Of a stretch of 16,622 nt of DNA, positions 16,136 through 16,622 are shown piece by piece (positions within the stretch are counted from its first letter, which is position 1; the number at the start of each line of letters is the position of its first letter). This DNA comes from CAZMGG01 sp964565715. Lineage in GTDB: Bacteria; Planctomycetota; UBA1135; UBA2386. Both the position numbers and the translations under genes were made by a program. The notes under the pieces are model-generated. The model was not told where the DNA came from. It did no database searches and worked only from the letters and a program-made list of their open reading frames with translations. The stretch is taken from contig CAZMGG010000123.1 of NCBI GenBank assembly GCA_964565715.1, positions 1 through 16,622 of the forward strand. Reading direction: 5' to 3'.

Positions 16136-16622
16136 GAACGATCCGTCACCTCTGCCTGCTGGTCCCGCTGCTGGCCTGCCTGCCGGGACCGCCCGCCCAG
16201 GAACAGCTCCGCCGCGACGTCGGCGCCGACGCGCTGATCGACGAGCCGCTCCGCGCCGCGGTCACCCGCGGCCTCGACTACCTGGCCGCCCGCCAGCACC
16301 CCGACGGCTACTGGGCCCAGGTGGTCGGCTACAAGCTCAACACCGACTACGAGAGCCTCGACCTGCGGCCGCAGCCCCACGTCGGCGTCACCGCGCTCGC
16401 CCTGATGAGCTTCCTGGCCGGCGGCCACGTGCCCGGCCGCGGCAAGTACGGCGAGGTGCTGACCCGCGGCCTCGACTACGTGCTGCGCTGCTGCCAGGAC
16501 GACGGCCAGATCACCGACAACGGCACCAGGATGTACAGCCACGCCTTCGCGACGCTGTTCCTGGCCGAGGTCTACGGCATGGTGCGCCGCGAGGACGTGC
16601 GCACCAGCCTGCAGCGGGCGGT
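16132..16622 (+). CDS. Secreted alpha/alpha-toroid protein (prenyltransferase/squalene-cyclase repeat family), N-terminal fragment
   Basis: Only the first 163 codons are present; the gene runs off the window. It starts at ATG 16132, overlapping the previous stop as ATGA, so the two genes are translationally coupled. The N-terminus is an export signal (MRTIRHLCLLVPLLACLPG). It could be cleaved as AQ near residue 22, or LLAC (13-16) could act as a lipobox. After it comes LDYLAARQHPDGYW (48-61), whose QxxDGxW is the QW-type motif of squalene-cyclase/prenyltransferase alpha/alpha-toroid repeats. Then VGVTALALMSFLAGGH and a second repeat, LDYVLRCCQDDGQI, with SHAFATLFLAEVYG. Secreted members like this in planctomycetes are common in vWA/MoxR neighbourhoods but are not known cyclases. 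The DxDD-type catalytic motif cannot be judged from this fragment. Confidence 0.86.
   Translation, partial: MRTIRHLCLLVPLLACLPGPPAQEQLRRDVGADALIDEPLRAAVTRGLDYLAARQHPDGYWAQVVGYKLNTDYESLDLRPQPHVGVTALALMSFLAGGHVPGRGKYGEVLTRGLDYVLRCCQDDGQITDNGTRMYSHAFATLFLAEVYGMVRREDVRTSLQRA

Overview
The window is very G+C-rich DNA (about 70% by eye) with dense genes and G/C-biased third codon positions. It most likely comes from a bacterium of the Planctomycetota, probably one of the poorly characterised lineages whose genomes carry many secreted beta-rich proteins ending in a shared C-terminal module. I infer this from three things seen here: two such secreted paralogues, a MoxR/DUF58/von Willebrand A operon with the planctomycete-type long vWA proteins, and a secreted TPR/PQQ-propeller giant followed by an alpha/alpha-toroid protein. 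No rRNA or other phylogenetic marker is present apart from the end of enolase, so the assignment is an inference.

Layout. (1) 1-319, plus strand: the last 105 residues of enolase. (2) 372-770, plus: a small single-pass membrane protein with a short coiled coil. Its topology and its place directly after eno recall the FtsB/DivIC septum proteins. (3) 771-875: convergent gap with a strong 12-bp stem that could terminate both strands. (4) 876-2621 and 2867-4528, minus strand: two tandem secreted paralogues. They share a nidogen-like domain and a C-terminal module of about 115 residues but have different N-terminal halves. A hairpin follows the second gene's stop, so each is probably transcribed separately. 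(5) 4529-4837: a 309-bp divergent promoter region. (6) 4838-16622, plus: a run of six genes leaving the window. These are a MoxR AAA+ ATPase, a DUF58/vWA protein, a BatA-type membrane vWA protein starting at TTG, a second membrane vWA protein, a 1467-residue secreted protein with TPR-like and PQQ-propeller segments, and the start of a secreted squalene-cyclase/prenyltransferase-fold (alpha/alpha toroid) protein. The spacings between consecutive genes are 81 bp, 1 bp, 5 bp, 87 bp and a 4-bp ATGA overlap.

How the genes may work together. MoxR ATPases are known to partner with vWA proteins as chaperone-like, metal-dependent remodelling systems. Here the ATPase and the DUF58 protein are predicted cytoplasmic. 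The two large vWA proteins are membrane-anchored at both ends. The last two products carry export signals. The cluster therefore looks like an envelope-spanning module: cytoplasmic ATPase, membrane vWA pair, then extracytoplasmic scaffold proteins. The last step is inference from gene order. The 81-bp and 87-bp gaps each contain a perfect hairpin and could divide the cluster into differently expressed segments.

I found no tRNA, rRNA, CRISPR array, insertion sequence, phage gene or replication origin.
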